Origin: Acidimicrobiales bacterium
GTDB lineage: Bacteria > Actinomycetota > Acidimicrobiia > Acidimicrobiales > Iamiaceae
Direction: 5' to 3'
DNA: 64,000 nucleotides
Assembly (NCBI GenBank): GCA_035547835.1
Contig: DASZTW010000005.1
Span: 186,001 to 250,000 of the forward strand
Shown: one piece after another, positions 42,133-50,381 of the stretch
Layout: every line of letters starts with the position of its first letter
How positions within the stretch are numbered: position 1 is the first letter of the stretch
Notes under the pieces: generated by a model
The model's input: only the letters and a program-made list of their open reading frames with translations
The model's database searches: none
Told to the model about the DNA's origin: nothing
Made by a program: the position numbers and the translations under genes

Positions 42133-45100
42133 TCAGAGCAGCGATCCGGGGCCGAACAACACCCGGATCTCGCCGATCAGACCGGGCGTGACGCCCACGT
42201 TGAACTTGCTCGGCAGCCGCACGACCGGCCCGTCGCCGAGGTGCAAGAACACCTCGGACTCCCCGGGGAACTGGTCCAGGAGACCCCGGAGCTTCGCCAG
42301 CAGGCGCTCGGACAACTGCTGCGGCGGGACCTTGAGTCGCAACGGAGGCGCGCCGTCGGTGATGCCATCGAAGATCTCGACGCCCATGGCCACCAGCTTC
42401 GGTTGGTCGTCGCGGGTGTCGACACGGCCGGTGACGATCAGCACGGCGTCGTCGTCGAGCAGGTGCCCGACCTCGTGCATGGTCTTGGGGAACACCATGC
42501 ACTCGATCTGCGACTGCAGGTCTTCGAGCTGGAAGACGGCCATGAGGTCGCCTTTCTTGGTCCACTTGCGCTGCAAGCTGGTGCAGACGCCGCCCACCTT
42601 CACCACGCCGCCGCTGTCGCCCAGGCTGCCCAGCTCGTCGATCGTGCGGTCACACCGGCGGCGCAGCGCGTCCTCCGCACCCATGAGCGGGTGATCGCTC
42701 ACGTACAGGCCGAGCATCTCCTTCTCGTACGCAAGGCGGGCACGTTTGTCGAACTCGACGTCGGGGATCGGAGGTCGCTCGTCAAACGCCGATCCATCGT
42801 CGGTGGCCGGCGCGTCGTCGAACAAGCTCATCACGCCCTGGTCGCGCTCGCGGCGGCGGGCGACGGTCACGTCGACGATCTGCTCGAACACTTGCAGGAG
42901 GCCTTGGCGCGGGTGACCGAGTGAATCGAACCCGCCCGCCTTGATCAGCGACTCGATCGTGCGCTTGTTCAGCACCGACACGTCGACCCGCTCGCAGAAC
43001 TCATAGAAGTCGGCGAACGGCCCGTTGGCCTCACGCTCGGCAATCAGCAGCGACACGAGCCCTTCACCCACGTTGCGGACGGCGGACAGGCCGAACGGGA
43101 CGACCACCTCCCCGTCGGGCAGGCGGGCCGGCACGAAGTCGCTCCGGGAGCGGTTGACGTCGGGCGTGAGCACCCGGATCCCCATGGCCCGGCACTCGGC
43201 CAGGTAGACGGCCGCCTTCTCCAAGCTCGTCTTGACGCTCGTGAGCAGCGCAGCCAGGTACTCGTGGGGGTAGTTCGCCTTGAGGTACGCGGTCTGGTAC
43301 GCCACGTAGCCGTAGCCGTACGCGTGGCTCTTGTTGAACGCGTAGTCGGCGAACGGCTCGATGATGTCGAACCACTTCGTGCCGAGCTCGCGGCCGTAGC
43401 CGTTGCGTTCACAGCCCTCTGTGAAGCGCTCACGCTCCTCCGCGATCTTCTCCCGGATCTTCTTCCCGCAGGCCTTCCGGAGGTTGTCGGCGTCAGCCAG
43501 GGAGTAGCCCGCGAACTTCTGGGCCACCCGCATCATCGACTCCTGGTACACCATCAGCCCGTACGTGTCGCCGAGGACCTCCTCGGCGTCGGGATGGAGG
43601 TACTGGACCGGCTTGCGGTTGTTCTTGCGGTCCGCGTAGTCGTTGTGCATGTTGGCGGCCATCGGACCGGGGCGGTACAAGGCGTTCAGCGCGGCGATGT
43701 CCTCGAACTCGGTGGGCGCCAGCGAGCGCAGCAGTGCCCGCATCGGGCCACCTTCGAGCTGGAACACGCCGATCGACTCACCGCGCCGCAGCATCTCGTA
43801 CGTCGGCTCGTCGTCGAGCGGCACCGCGTCGATGTCGACCTCGACCCCACGGAAGTCGCGGATGATCTCGACCGCGTCGCTGATCACATCGAGGTTGCGG
43901 ACCCCGAGGAAGTCCATCTTCAGCAGACCGAGATCCTCGACCCCGTGCATCTCGTACTGCGTGACGACCGGTGCCTCCTCCACCGGCTTGCCGGCTTCGG
44001 GCTTGCGCTGGATCGGCAGGTAGTCGGTGAGCGGGTCCTTGGTGATCACCACGGCTGCAGCGTGGATGCCGTCTTGGCGACGGAGCCCCTCGAGGCCTTT
44101 GGCCACATCGATGACCCGCTTGCAGTCGGGGTCCTCGGCGTACATCTGGCGCAAGTCGCTCGCCATCTTGTAGCCGTCGTCGAACTTGGGATGCGGTTCG
44201 AGGCACGCGTACAACGGCGTGTCGCGACCCATCACGAGCGGCGGCATGGCCTTGGCGATCCGGTCGCCAACGGCATACGGGTAGCCGAGGACGCGTGCCG
44301 CGTCGCGCACCGCGGCGCGGGCCTTGATCTGGCTGAACGTCACGATCTGCGCCACCCGGTCGCGGCCGTAGCGCTCGGCGGCGTAGCGGATCATCTCGTC
44401 GCGGTAGCGGGAGTCGAAGTCCATGTCGATGTCGGGCATGGACACCCGGCTCGGGTTCAAGAAGCGCTCGAACAGCAGGTCGTAGCGGATCGGGTCGATG
44501 TCGGTGATCTGCAGGCAGTAGGCCACCGCGCAACCGGCCGCCGACCCTCGGCCGGGTCCCACCCGGATGTTGCTGTCGTGGGCGTGGCGGATCAGGTCCC
44601 ACACGATCAAGAAGTAGGAGCTGAAGCCCATGTCGCCGATGACCTTCAGCTCGTACGCCAGCCGTTCGACGACGTCGTCGCGGAGCTTGGCGCCCCAACG
44701 TGCCTTGGCGCCCTCGAACGTGAGGTGCTCGAGATACGCCGCGGCGTCGGCGAAACCCGGCGGGAGTGGGAAGTCGGGCAGCAGGGCCTTGTCGAACTCG
44801 ATCTCGACGTTGCACCGCTCGGCGATCCACAAACTGTTGTCGCACGCCTCGGGCAGCTCGGCGAACAGCGCCCGCATCTCCGCGGCCGACTTCAAGTAGT
44901 GCTCGTCACCGCTGAACTTGAAGCGGTCGGGATCGCTCATCAGCGAGTTGGTCTGCACGCACAGCAGCGCGTCGTGCGACTCCGCGTCGTGGCGATGCGT
45001 GTAGTGACTGTCGTTGGTGGCCAGCAGCGGCGCGCCGATGCGCCGGGCGATGTCGAGCAGCTGCGGGTTGGTCTTGTGCTGCTCAGGGATCCCGTGGTCC

Positions 45101-45669
45101 TGCAACTCGACGAACAGGTTGTCGCGCCCGAAGATGTCCTGCAGGCGGGCGGCCTTTTCGAGTGCGCCCTGCTGGTCGCCGCGGAGCAGCGACTGGAGCA
45201 CGTGGCCGCCCAGGCACCCCGTGGTGGCGATCAGGCCCGGCGCGTGCTCGGCGAGGATGTCCCAGTCGACGCGGGGCTTGTAGTAGTAGCCCTCGAGATA
45301 CGCGCGGCTCGAGAGCTGGATGAGGTTCTTGTAACCGACGGTGTCCTGCGCCAGCAGCGTCAGGTGGTAGTAGAGCTTGTTGCCACCCTCGGCTTCACCG
45401 CCGGTGTCGTCGACCCGGCCCCGCCGCGGGGGGCGCTCATGGCGGGAATCGTGGGCCTGGTAGGCCTCCAAGCCGAGGATCGGCTTGATCCCGACCTGGC
45501 GGCACGCCGCGTAGAAGTCGAGGATCCCGTACATGTTGCCGTGATCGGTGATGCCGATCGCGGGCTGCCCATCGGCCGCGGCCGCGGCCACCACCTCGCT
45601 CACACGGGCGGCGCCGTCGAGCATGGAGAACTCGGTGTGCAGATGCAGGTGGGTGAACGAATCCCCCAC
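42133..45669 (-). CDS. dnaE: DNA polymerase III alpha subunit
   Basis: Replicative polymerase of 1178 residues, normal DnaE1 length. The N-terminal PHP domain starts FTHLHLHTEFSMLDGAARV and GITDHGNMYG. The polymerase core has VGPGRGSAAGCAVAYCL, SMPDIDMDFDSRYRDEMI with the catalytic aspartates and GIHAAAVVITKDPLTDYLP. YNKS-type AFNKSHAYGYGYVAYQTAYLK and a C-terminal OB-fold region (GGVCTSLQRKWTKKGDLMAV) follow. GTG 45669 has GGGGGAG seven bases upstream. The promoter lies ~75 bp away, next to a perfect palindrome. Confidence 0.96.
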   Translation of the reverse strand: MGDSFTHLHLHTEFSMLDGAARVSEVVAAAAADGQPAIGITDHGNMYGILDFYAACRQVGIKPILGLEAYQAHDSRHERPPRRGRVDDTGGEAEGGNKLYYHLTLLAQDTVGYKNLIQLSSRAYLEGYYYKPRVDWDILAEHAPGLIATTGCLGGHVLQSLLRGDQQGALEKAARLQDIFGRDNLFVELQDHGIPEQHKTNPQLLDIARRIGAPLLATNDSHYTHRHDAESHDALLCVQTNSLMSDPDRFKFSGDEHYLKSAAEMRALFAELPEACDNSLWIAERCNVEIEFDKALLPDFPLPPGFADAAAYLEHLTFEGAKARWGAKLRDDVVERLAYELKVIGDMGFSSYFLIVWDLIRHAHDSNIRVGPGRGSAAGCAVAYCLQITDIDPIRYDLLFERFLNPSRVSMPDIDMDFDSRYRDEMIRYAAERYGRDRVAQIVTFSQIKARAAVRDAARVLGYPYAVGDRIAKAMPPLVMGRDTPLYACLEPHPKFDDGYKMASDLRQMYAEDPDCKRVIDVAKGLEGLRRQDGIHAAAVVITKDPLTDYLPIQRKPEAGKPVEEAPVVTQYEMHGVEDLGLLKMDFLGVRNLDVISDAVEIIRDFRGVEVDIDAVPLDDEPTYEMLRRGESIGVFQLEGGPMRALLRSLAPTEFEDIAALNALYRPGPMAANMHNDYADRKNNRKPVQYLHPDAEEVLGDTYGLMVYQESMMRVAQKFAGYSLADADNLRKACGKKIREKIAEERERFTEGCERNGYGRELGTKWFDIIEPFADYAFNKSHAYGYGYVAYQTAYLKANYPHEYLAALLTSVKTSLEKAAVYLAECRAMGIRVLTPDVNRSRSDFVPARLPDGEVVVPFGLSAVRNVGEGLVSLLIAEREANGPFADFYEFCERVDVSVLNKRTIESLIKAGGFDSLGHPRQGLLQVFEQIVDVTVARRRERDQGVMSLFDDAPATDDGSAFDERPPIPDVEFDKRARLAYEKEMLGLYVSDHPLMGAEDALRRRCDRTIDELGSLGDSGGVVKVGGVCTSLQRKWTKKGDLMAVFQLEDLQSQIECMVFPKTMHEVGHLLDDDAVLIVTGRVDTRDDQPKLVAMGVEIFDGITDGAPPLRLKVPPQQLSERLLAKLRGLLDQFPGESEVFLHLGDGPVVRLPSKFNVGVTPGLIGEIRVLFGPGSLL

Positions 45670-45714
45670 GAAGCGGCTCCCCCGGACCTACTGGCGGCGG
45701 TTCGAAACGGGCGA

Positions 45715-45738
45715 CCGAATCACATCGATGTGATTCGG
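45715..45738. promoter_or_regulatory. 24-bp perfect palindrome at the dnaE transcription start
   Basis: CCGAATCACATCGATGTGATTCGG reads the same on both strands. Its left half is at 45715-45726 and its right half at 45727-45738. It begins right at the start expected from the TACAGT hexamer of dnaE and is far less GC-rich than its surroundings. This suits an operator for a dimeric repressor. It is not the actinobacterial LexA box (CGAAC-N4-GTTCG). Confidence 0.55.
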
Positions 45739-45745
45739 GATCTCG

Positions 45746-45751
45746 ACTGTA
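45746..45751 (-). promoter_or_regulatory. Probable -10 hexamer of dnaE
   Basis: TACAGT on the minus strand, about 77 bases before GTG 45669. No convincing -35 is seen. The transcript start would fall at the edge of the palindrome. Confidence 0.4.
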
Positions 45752-45794
45752 GCGCCTCGCATCCGACGACGCCCGATCGCTCGTCGGCTCCGAC

Positions 45795-46358
45795 TCACAG
45801 GTAGACGCCCGGGCGGTCGTCACCCTCGCCCGGCGGGCCACCCCCCATGCCCGGCGGCATCCCGGGACCCCCCGGGCCCCCCGGGCCACCTGGGCCACCT
45901 GGGCCGAGCTGGCGTCGCATGTCGTCGAGCTGCTGGCGGGCCGCCATCTGCTGGGCGAACAGCGTGGCCTGGATGCCGTGGAACAGGCCTTCGAGCCAGC
46001 CGACGAGCTGCGCCTTGGCCACCCGCAGCTCGGCATCAGAGGGCTGTTCGTCCTCGGTGAACGGCAGCGCGAGACGGTCGAGCTCCGCCCGCAGGTCGGG
46101 CGACAGTGCGGCGCCGAGCTCCTGCACCGACGTGTCGTAGATGTCGCGCAGCCGGGTCCGGGCCGGCGCATCGAGCTCCATGTTCCGCGTCTCTTCGAGC
46201 AGCTGTTTGATCATGGAGCCGATCCGCATCACCTTGGCCGGCTCTTCGACCGCTTCGCGATGCACGTCCTCGGCTTCGTCTGCCGGCGGCGGCGCTGGGT
46301 CGACGAGCTCCCCCCGGGCGACCGTCGGCGCGGCTTGCGGTGTCTCGTCAGGGGCCAT
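45795..46358 (-). CDS. bpa: Bacterial proteasome activator
   Basis: Ring-forming ATP-independent activator of the actinobacterial 20S proteasome (Bpa/PafE). The 187-residue product matches the family core: PAKVMRIGSMIKQLLEETRN, the four-helix region LRDIYDTSVQELGAALSPDL, then ALPFTEDEQPSDAELRVAKA and QLVGWLEGLFHGIQATLFAQ. A collagen-like Gly-Gly-Pro linker follows, and the C-terminus is GVYL, equivalent to the GQYL docking motif of the mycobacterial protein. ATG 46358 follows CAAGAT by six bases. The proteasome and Pup genes themselves are outside the window. Confidence 0.93.
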   Translation of the reverse strand: MAPDETPQAAPTVARGELVDPAPPPADEAEDVHREAVEEPAKVMRIGSMIKQLLEETRNMELDAPARTRLRDIYDTSVQELGAALSPDLRAELDRLALPFTEDEQPSDAELRVAKAQLVGWLEGLFHGIQATLFAQQMAARQQLDDMRRQLGPGGPGGPGGPGGPGMPPGMGGGPPGEGDDRPGVYL

Positions 46359-46425
46359 GCGTCGATCTTGTCACGCGACCGGGAGCCGTGGGACCACGCC
46401 ACCGCTCGCCCGCGCGGGCCGGGCG

Positions 46426-47526
46426 TCAGCCCTGGGCGACGACGAGTGGAACGAGCAGCTCCGCCGCGGTGACCGAGCCGTGGCGAGCGAGCATCTTCAA
46501 GATCCCCGTGTCGCGGGGATCGTCGAACGCGACGGTTCCCTTCGCCACGAGGGCGACGTCGCCGAGGCGCGAAGCTGCCTCGTCGGTGACTTTGGGCCCG
46601 AGCCAGCCCTGCCCGACGACCTCGTCGCGGGTGCGAACCCACGCGTGGTCGTGGTGGGCGGCCCGTGCCGCATCAGCCAGCTCGTCGACCCGACCGGGCC
46701 GGGCGTGCAGCCAGCGGAACCGGGCTTCACCGGACTGGGCGGCCACGAGCCGCTCGACGCTGTCGTCGAGGTCGACCTTGTCGACACCGGTGTGCACCTG
46801 CCCGTGGTCGGCCGTGACCAGCAGCACTGCGCCGCGCGGGAGCGCGGCGATCACGTCGGCCACGAGCCGATCGGTGGCCACCAGCTCCGCGTCGTAGTGC
46901 TCCGCCAACCCGTACTCGTGGGCGACCTTGTCGATGCCGTCGTAGTACGCATACACGAACGGCTCCCCCGACCGCAGGAGGGCGCCCACCTCGACCGGCA
47001 GCGACGAGGGCACCCGGTAGCCGCGAAACCGCACAGGATCGAGGTGGATGCCGCTGAACCCCGACGAGGAGAACTCTGCGCGGGTGACGACGGGCGGGCA
47101 CTGGTTGGCGAACGCCGGGTGCGGTTGGAACTCGTGCGGGGGCAGCCGCTTGCGGGCGTCGCCAGCCGAGGTGTGCCAGCGCAACACGTTGAGGACGTCG
47201 CCGCCGAGCCCGATCCGGTAGCCGATGACGCCGTGCTCCCCCGGCGCGAGCCCCGTGGTGATGCTGGTGAGGGCTGTGGCGGTGGTCGACGGCGCCACGC
47301 TGGTGATCGGTCCTCCCTGCATGGCGACCAGCGTGGGGGCGAGCGACCGGCGCTCGAGGAGCTGCTCCCAACCGAGTCCGTCGAGCACCAACAGCACGAC
47401 CTGTTCGGCGTCATGCGCCATGGCCGGGAGCCACGGCGGGCAGGTCGGCGCGGGGTCCTGCAGGGCCGGGACGACGTTGGCGATGCAGCCACCCTCGTAG
47501 TCCGGAAGCAGGGGTTCGTCGGCCAT
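46426..47526 (-). CDS. Alkaline-phosphatase-superfamily phosphodiesterase/nucleotide pyrophosphatase-like protein
   Basis: A 366-residue metal-dependent hydrolase of the type I phosphodiesterase family. The N-terminal metal site is QVVLLVLDGLGWEQL, and the threonine nucleophile is in SVAPSTTATALTSITTGLAPGEHGVIGY. YAYYDGIDKVAHEYG and the C-terminal metal-binding VLLVTADHGQVHTG follow. There is no signal peptide, so it appears cytosolic. ATG 47526 follows TAGCTT by seven bases. The substrate is unknown. Confidence 0.85.
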   Translation of the reverse strand: MADEPLLPDYEGGCIANVVPALQDPAPTCPPWLPAMAHDAEQVVLLVLDGLGWEQLLERRSLAPTLVAMQGGPITSVAPSTTATALTSITTGLAPGEHGVIGYRIGLGGDVLNVLRWHTSAGDARKRLPPHEFQPHPAFANQCPPVVTRAEFSSSGFSGIHLDPVRFRGYRVPSSLPVEVGALLRSGEPFVYAYYDGIDKVAHEYGLAEHYDAELVATDRLVADVIAALPRGAVLLVTADHGQVHTGVDKVDLDDSVERLVAAQSGEARFRWLHARPGRVDELADAARAAHHDHAWVRTRDEVVGQGWLGPKVTDEAASRLGDVALVAKGTVAFDDPRDTGILKMLARHGSVTAAELLVPLVVAQG

Positions 47527-47533
47527 CGCGGTC

Positions 47534-47539
47534 AAGCTA
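47534..47539 (-). promoter_or_regulatory. -10 hexamer of the phosphodiesterase gene (leaderless)
   Basis: TAGCTT on the minus strand, seven bases before ATG 47526. Confidence 0.55.
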
Positions 47540-47636
47540 TCCCCTCCCACCCCCGGTCACGCGGTCCGGCGGCTCCCCGCACCCGGCGCCAGGCCCGGCC
47601 GCCCCGGCCACTCGCCCGAGGTGCGATCCGCTCCCG

Positions 47637-47642
47637 TACGAT
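47637..47642 (+). promoter_or_regulatory. -10 hexamer of the Rrf2-type gene (leaderless)
   Basis: TACGAT six bases before ATG 47649. Confidence 0.6.
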
Positions 47643-47648
47643 GGGGCC

Positions 47649-48107
47649 ATGAAGGTCTCGACCAGGGGCGACTATGCCTGTCGCGCGCTGTTGTCGCTGG
47701 CGTTGCACGACGGCACGTCGGTGCCGACCTCGGTGCGCGACATCGCCGAGCGCACCGGCCTGCCCCAGCCCTACCTCGAGCAGATCCTGCTGGCGCTCAA
47801 AGGCGCGGGTCTGGTGCGGTCGAAGCGGGGTGTCGGGGGCGGCTACATCCTCGCCGCGGAACCGGGTGACATCACGCTGGCCCAGATCGTGTCCGCGGTC
47901 GACGGACCCATCGTGGTGGGCGACTTCGGGCTGCCGCACCAGGACGGGGCCTGTGACCACGAAGGTCAATGCGTCCTGCTGGCGGTGTGGGCCGACACCG
48001 GTGAGCGGATGCGCCACCTCCTCGAAGGCATCACCCTCGCCGACGTCACGGCCATGGCCCGGGGCACCAGGGAGTGGCCGAAGCTGACCGCCCGCCTGCT
48101 CGACTGA
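47649..48107 (+). CDS. Rrf2-family transcriptional regulator
   Basis: Winged-helix regulator of 152 residues: MKVSTRGDYACRALLSLALH, VRDIAERTGLPQPYLEQILL and the wing LVRSKRGVGGGYILA. The cluster-loop region reads CDHEGQC. The family's iron-sulphur members have three cysteines (C-X5-C-X5-C). Here the third position is alanine, so a cluster may be bound differently or not at all. No target gene is adjacent in the same direction. It is convergent with the rluD-type gene. Confidence 0.85.
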   Translation: MKVSTRGDYACRALLSLALHDGTSVPTSVRDIAERTGLPQPYLEQILLALKGAGLVRSKRGVGGGYILAAEPGDITLAQIVSAVDGPIVVGDFGLPHQDGACDHEGQCVLLAVWADTGERMRHLLEGITLADVTAMARGTREWPKLTARLLD

Positions 48108-48179
48108 CCCGCGCGGCTCGGTGCCGGGCCCACCTCACCCGCCTCGATCAGCCCGGCCCGTTTCGCGCGCCGGTCGGCC

Positions 48180-49109
48180 TCAGCTGGGCACCGGTTGCAG
48201 GCGCCCCAGCACAGCCACGAGGTCGCCAGGCAGGGGCGATGCCACGTCCACGGGCTCGCCGGTCACGGGATGGGCGAACACCAGTCGGGCCGCGTGGAGG
48301 AACGGCCGCTCCAGCTCGAGCTCGGGTCGAGCCCGCCCGTAACGGTCATCGCCGACCACCGGGTGACCGATGGCGGCCAAGTGCACCCGGATCTGGTGGG
48401 TGCGCCCCGTCTCGAGCCGGCAGGTCAGCGCTGCCACGTCGGGCTCGACGTAGCGGACGTCGACCTCATAGCTGGTGCGCGCCTCACGCCCGTCGGCCGT
48501 GACCGCCATCTTGGTGGGTTCGCGCGCCGACCGGCCGATCGGCGCGTCGACCACGCCGCGGCCCGATTCGGGATGGCCCCACACCAGCGCCCGGTACGTG
48601 CGCTGCACCTCGCGGGCAGCGAGCTGTGCCACCAGCGCCTCGTAGGCCCGCGCCGTGCGCGCCACGACGAGCAATCCCGAGGTGCCCTTGTCGAGGCGGT
48701 GGACGATGCCGGGTCGCGCCGGATCGGCACCGACCGAGGCGATCTCCGGAAAGCGCGCCACGAGCGCGTGCGCCAACGTGCCGGAGCGGTTTCCGGCCCC
48801 GGGGTGGACCACCAGACCGGCGGGCTTGTCGACCACCGCGACGTCGTGGTCGGCGAAGCGGATCACCAGCTCGATGCCGGGGTCGGGGGTCAGCGCCCGC
48901 TCACCGATCGGCTCCGGCACCGCCATGCGGATCTGGTCGCCCTCGGCCACCCGCGTCGACGGCTTCGTCTGCGCCGCCCCTCCGATCTCCACGGCGCCGG
49001 CGACCACGAGCTCGGTCGCTGCCGCCCTCGAAAGATCGGCGACCAGGGCCACGAGACGATCGAGGCGTTCCCCGTCGAGCGCGTGCGGGACGACTTCCTC
49101 GATGATCAC
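48180..49109 (-). CDS. rluD: RluD-type large-subunit rRNA pseudouridine synthase
   Basis: Converts uridines of 23S rRNA to pseudouridine. The 309-residue product has an N-terminal S4 domain (ERLDRLVALVADLSRAAATE). The catalytic domain follows: VVDKPAGLVVHPGAGNRSGT and GIVHRLDKGTSGLLVVARTA with the catalytic aspartate. YRALVWGHP and CRLETGRTHQIRVHLAAIGH with PVVGDDRYG complete it. The frame is open upstream, but GTG 49109 overlaps the lspA stop as GTGA. lspA-rluD order is typical of actinobacteria. Confidence 0.92.
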   Translation of the reverse strand: MIIEEVVPHALDGERLDRLVALVADLSRAAATELVVAGAVEIGGAAQTKPSTRVAEGDQIRMAVPEPIGERALTPDPGIELVIRFADHDVAVVDKPAGLVVHPGAGNRSGTLAHALVARFPEIASVGADPARPGIVHRLDKGTSGLLVVARTARAYEALVAQLAAREVQRTYRALVWGHPESGRGVVDAPIGRSAREPTKMAVTADGREARTSYEVDVRYVEPDVAALTCRLETGRTHQIRVHLAAIGHPVVGDDRYGRARPELELERPFLHAARLVFAHPVTGEPVDVASPLPGDLVAVLGRLQPVPS

Positions 49110-49609
49110 GACGAGCCGGAGGGCCCGGCCGGGCCTTCGGCCCCCGACAGGAGCACCGCCGCAGCGATGAGCAGCACACCGACCACGACGCATGTGTCAG
49201 CCAGGTTGAAGACCGGCCACCACTGGAGGTCGACGAAATCGACCACGCCGCCTTGCAGGAACCCACTGTGAGAACGGAACAGGCGATCGCTCAAGTTGCC
49301 GAGCGCGCCGCCCATCACGAGGCCGATCGCGGTCTCACCGAGACGCCCGCGAAGTTGCCGGCTGCTCAACGCCAACACGGCCAGGACCGCGATCGCGGCG
49401 AGCGCGATGGCCGGGCCGTAACCCTTGCCGGAAAAGAAGCTGAACGCCGCCCCGCTGTTGTGGACCAGCGACAACCGCAACGTCCACACCAAGTGGATGG
49501 AGCCGCGCGACAGCCGGTTGACCGCCCACCACTTGGTGAGCTGGTCGAGGCCGATGACGGCGGCTGCGACACCGAGGGAGCGCAGGGCCGCCGGCCGCGG
49601 CCCCGTCAA
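49106..49609 (-). CDS. lspA: Lipoprotein signal peptidase
   Basis: Membrane aspartyl protease (signal peptidase II) that removes the signal peptide of diacylated prolipoproteins. The product has ~167 residues and four membrane helices. It has LDQLTKWWAVNRL, LVHNSGAAFSFFSG and the two catalytic aspartates in GGALGNLSDRLFRS and WPVFNLADTCVVVG. I chose TTG 49609, which overlaps the stop of the DksA-like gene as TTGA and gives normal length. GTG 49660 would overlap that gene by ~50 bp. Confidence 0.93.
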   Translation of the reverse strand: MTGPRPAALRSLGVAAAVIGLDQLTKWWAVNRLSRGSIHLVWTLRLSLVHNSGAAFSFFSGKGYGPAIALAAIAVLAVLALSSRQLRGRLGETAIGLVMGGALGNLSDRLFRSHSGFLQGGVVDFVDLQWWPVFNLADTCVVVGVLLIAAAVLLSGAEGPAGPSGSS

Positions 49610-50253
49610 CGGCGGGTGGCCAGACCGCCGGTCTTGAACTCGACCCGGACTCGCGCCCACGGGATCGCCTCCAACCGTTCCTTGGGGATCGGCTCGCCGG
49701 AGGCCTCACAGATGCCGTACGTGCCGTCGTTGATCTTGCCGAGCGCGAGGTCGATCTCTTCGACCATCTGGCGGGCCTGCGCGGACAGCTGCAAATCGCG
49801 CTCGCGCTCCATGCTGATCGTGTCGCCCTCGCCGGACTCCTCGTCGAACTGCACATCGCCTGGCTCGTAGTCGGCGACGAGGGAGTCGGCCTCGGCCCGC
49901 AGCGTCTCCGCCTGCTGGAAGTACGTGGCGCGCTCCTCGAGCAACGCCTTTTGCTGTTGCTCGACGAACTTGGCGGGATAGGGCGATTTCTTGGGCTTGG
50001 CACGCGCCACGGCGCCGTTCGCCCTGGTTGCGCCGGTGCCGGCCGGCGACGCCGCCTTCGTGGGCTTCGCCGCCTTGGTGGCCTTCGCAACCCCGGCCGC
50101 TCTCGCCGCTTTGGCAGGTGACGCCCCTTGGCGCGCGGACGTCTTCGCCGCCGGCTTGGCCGTGGTCTTCGAGGTGGCCGGAGCCGGCTTCTTCGCGACC
50201 GTCTTCTTGGCCGCTGCGGACTTGGGCGAGGTGGACTTCTTCGACGAGGTCAC
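49606..50253 (-). CDS. DksA/TraR-like protein with Lys/Ala-rich N-terminal tail and degenerate zinc finger
   Basis: A 215-residue protein. The first ~90 residues are a basic Lys/Ala/Pro/Thr tail like histone H1 (SPKSAAAKKTVAKKPAPAT and onward). Then comes the DksA coiled-coil domain (KFVEQQQKALLEERATYFQQ, with the acidic tip region DYEPGDVQFDEESGEGD) and the C-terminal YGICEASGEPIPKERLEAIP segment. The family zinc finger has four cysteines. Here only one remains, so zinc is unlikely. The family acts on RNA polymerase through its secondary channel. The tail may bind DNA. It has a -35/-10 promoter (50293-50322) and is cotranscribed with lspA-rluD. Confidence 0.85.
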   Translation of the reverse strand: MTSSKKSTSPKSAAAKKTVAKKPAPATSKTTAKPAAKTSARQGASPAKAARAAGVAKATKAAKPTKAASPAGTGATRANGAVARAKPKKSPYPAKFVEQQQKALLEERATYFQQAETLRAEADSLVADYEPGDVQFDEESGEGDTISMERERDLQLSAQARQMVEEIDLALGKINDGTYGICEASGEPIPKERLEAIPWARVRVEFKTGGLATRR

Positions 50254-50292
50254 AGGCTCTTTTCCGGCAGGAGAGGCAGAGGAAGGCGCCGG

Positions 50293-50322
50293 ATTGTAGG
50301 CAGCTCACACGGCGGGTCACAA
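50293..50322 (-). promoter_or_regulatory. Promoter of the DksA-like/lspA/rluD operon
   Basis: TTGTGA (50322-50317) and TACAAT (50298-50293) on the minus strand, 18 bases apart, with a leader of about 35 bases. It is one of few conventional -35/-10 promoters in the window. Confidence 0.6.
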
Positions 50323-50368
50323 CCTGCACCGTACGAAACCGACGGTCGGACACCCTCGGGGAGCCGTT

Positions 50369-50374
50369 TACGCT
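50369..50374 (+). promoter_or_regulatory. -10 hexamer of ileS (leaderless)
   Basis: TACGCT seven bases before ATG 50382. It leaves no room for a T-box leader. Confidence 0.55.
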
Positions 50375-50381
50375 ACCAGGC

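Noticed and set aside
45690-45740. LexA/SOS box at dnaE
   Set aside because: The palindrome reads GAATCACAT-CG-ATGTGATTC, not CGAAC-N4-GTTCG. A nearby TTCGAA has no matching half.
43264-45804. Plus-strand open frame of 846 codons opposite dnaE
   Set aside because: Shadow of dnaE, which is complete and motif-rich on the minus strand.
48120-48160. Terminator between the Rrf2 gene and rluD
   Set aside because: Only a 7-bp GCCGGGC/GCCCGGC pairing with a loop of about 20 bases and no U-tract. Too weak to list.
50300-50381. T-box riboswitch before ileS
   Set aside because: The stretch between the divergent starts is short, has no T-box or specifier structure, and a promoter hexamer lies seven bases before the ATG.
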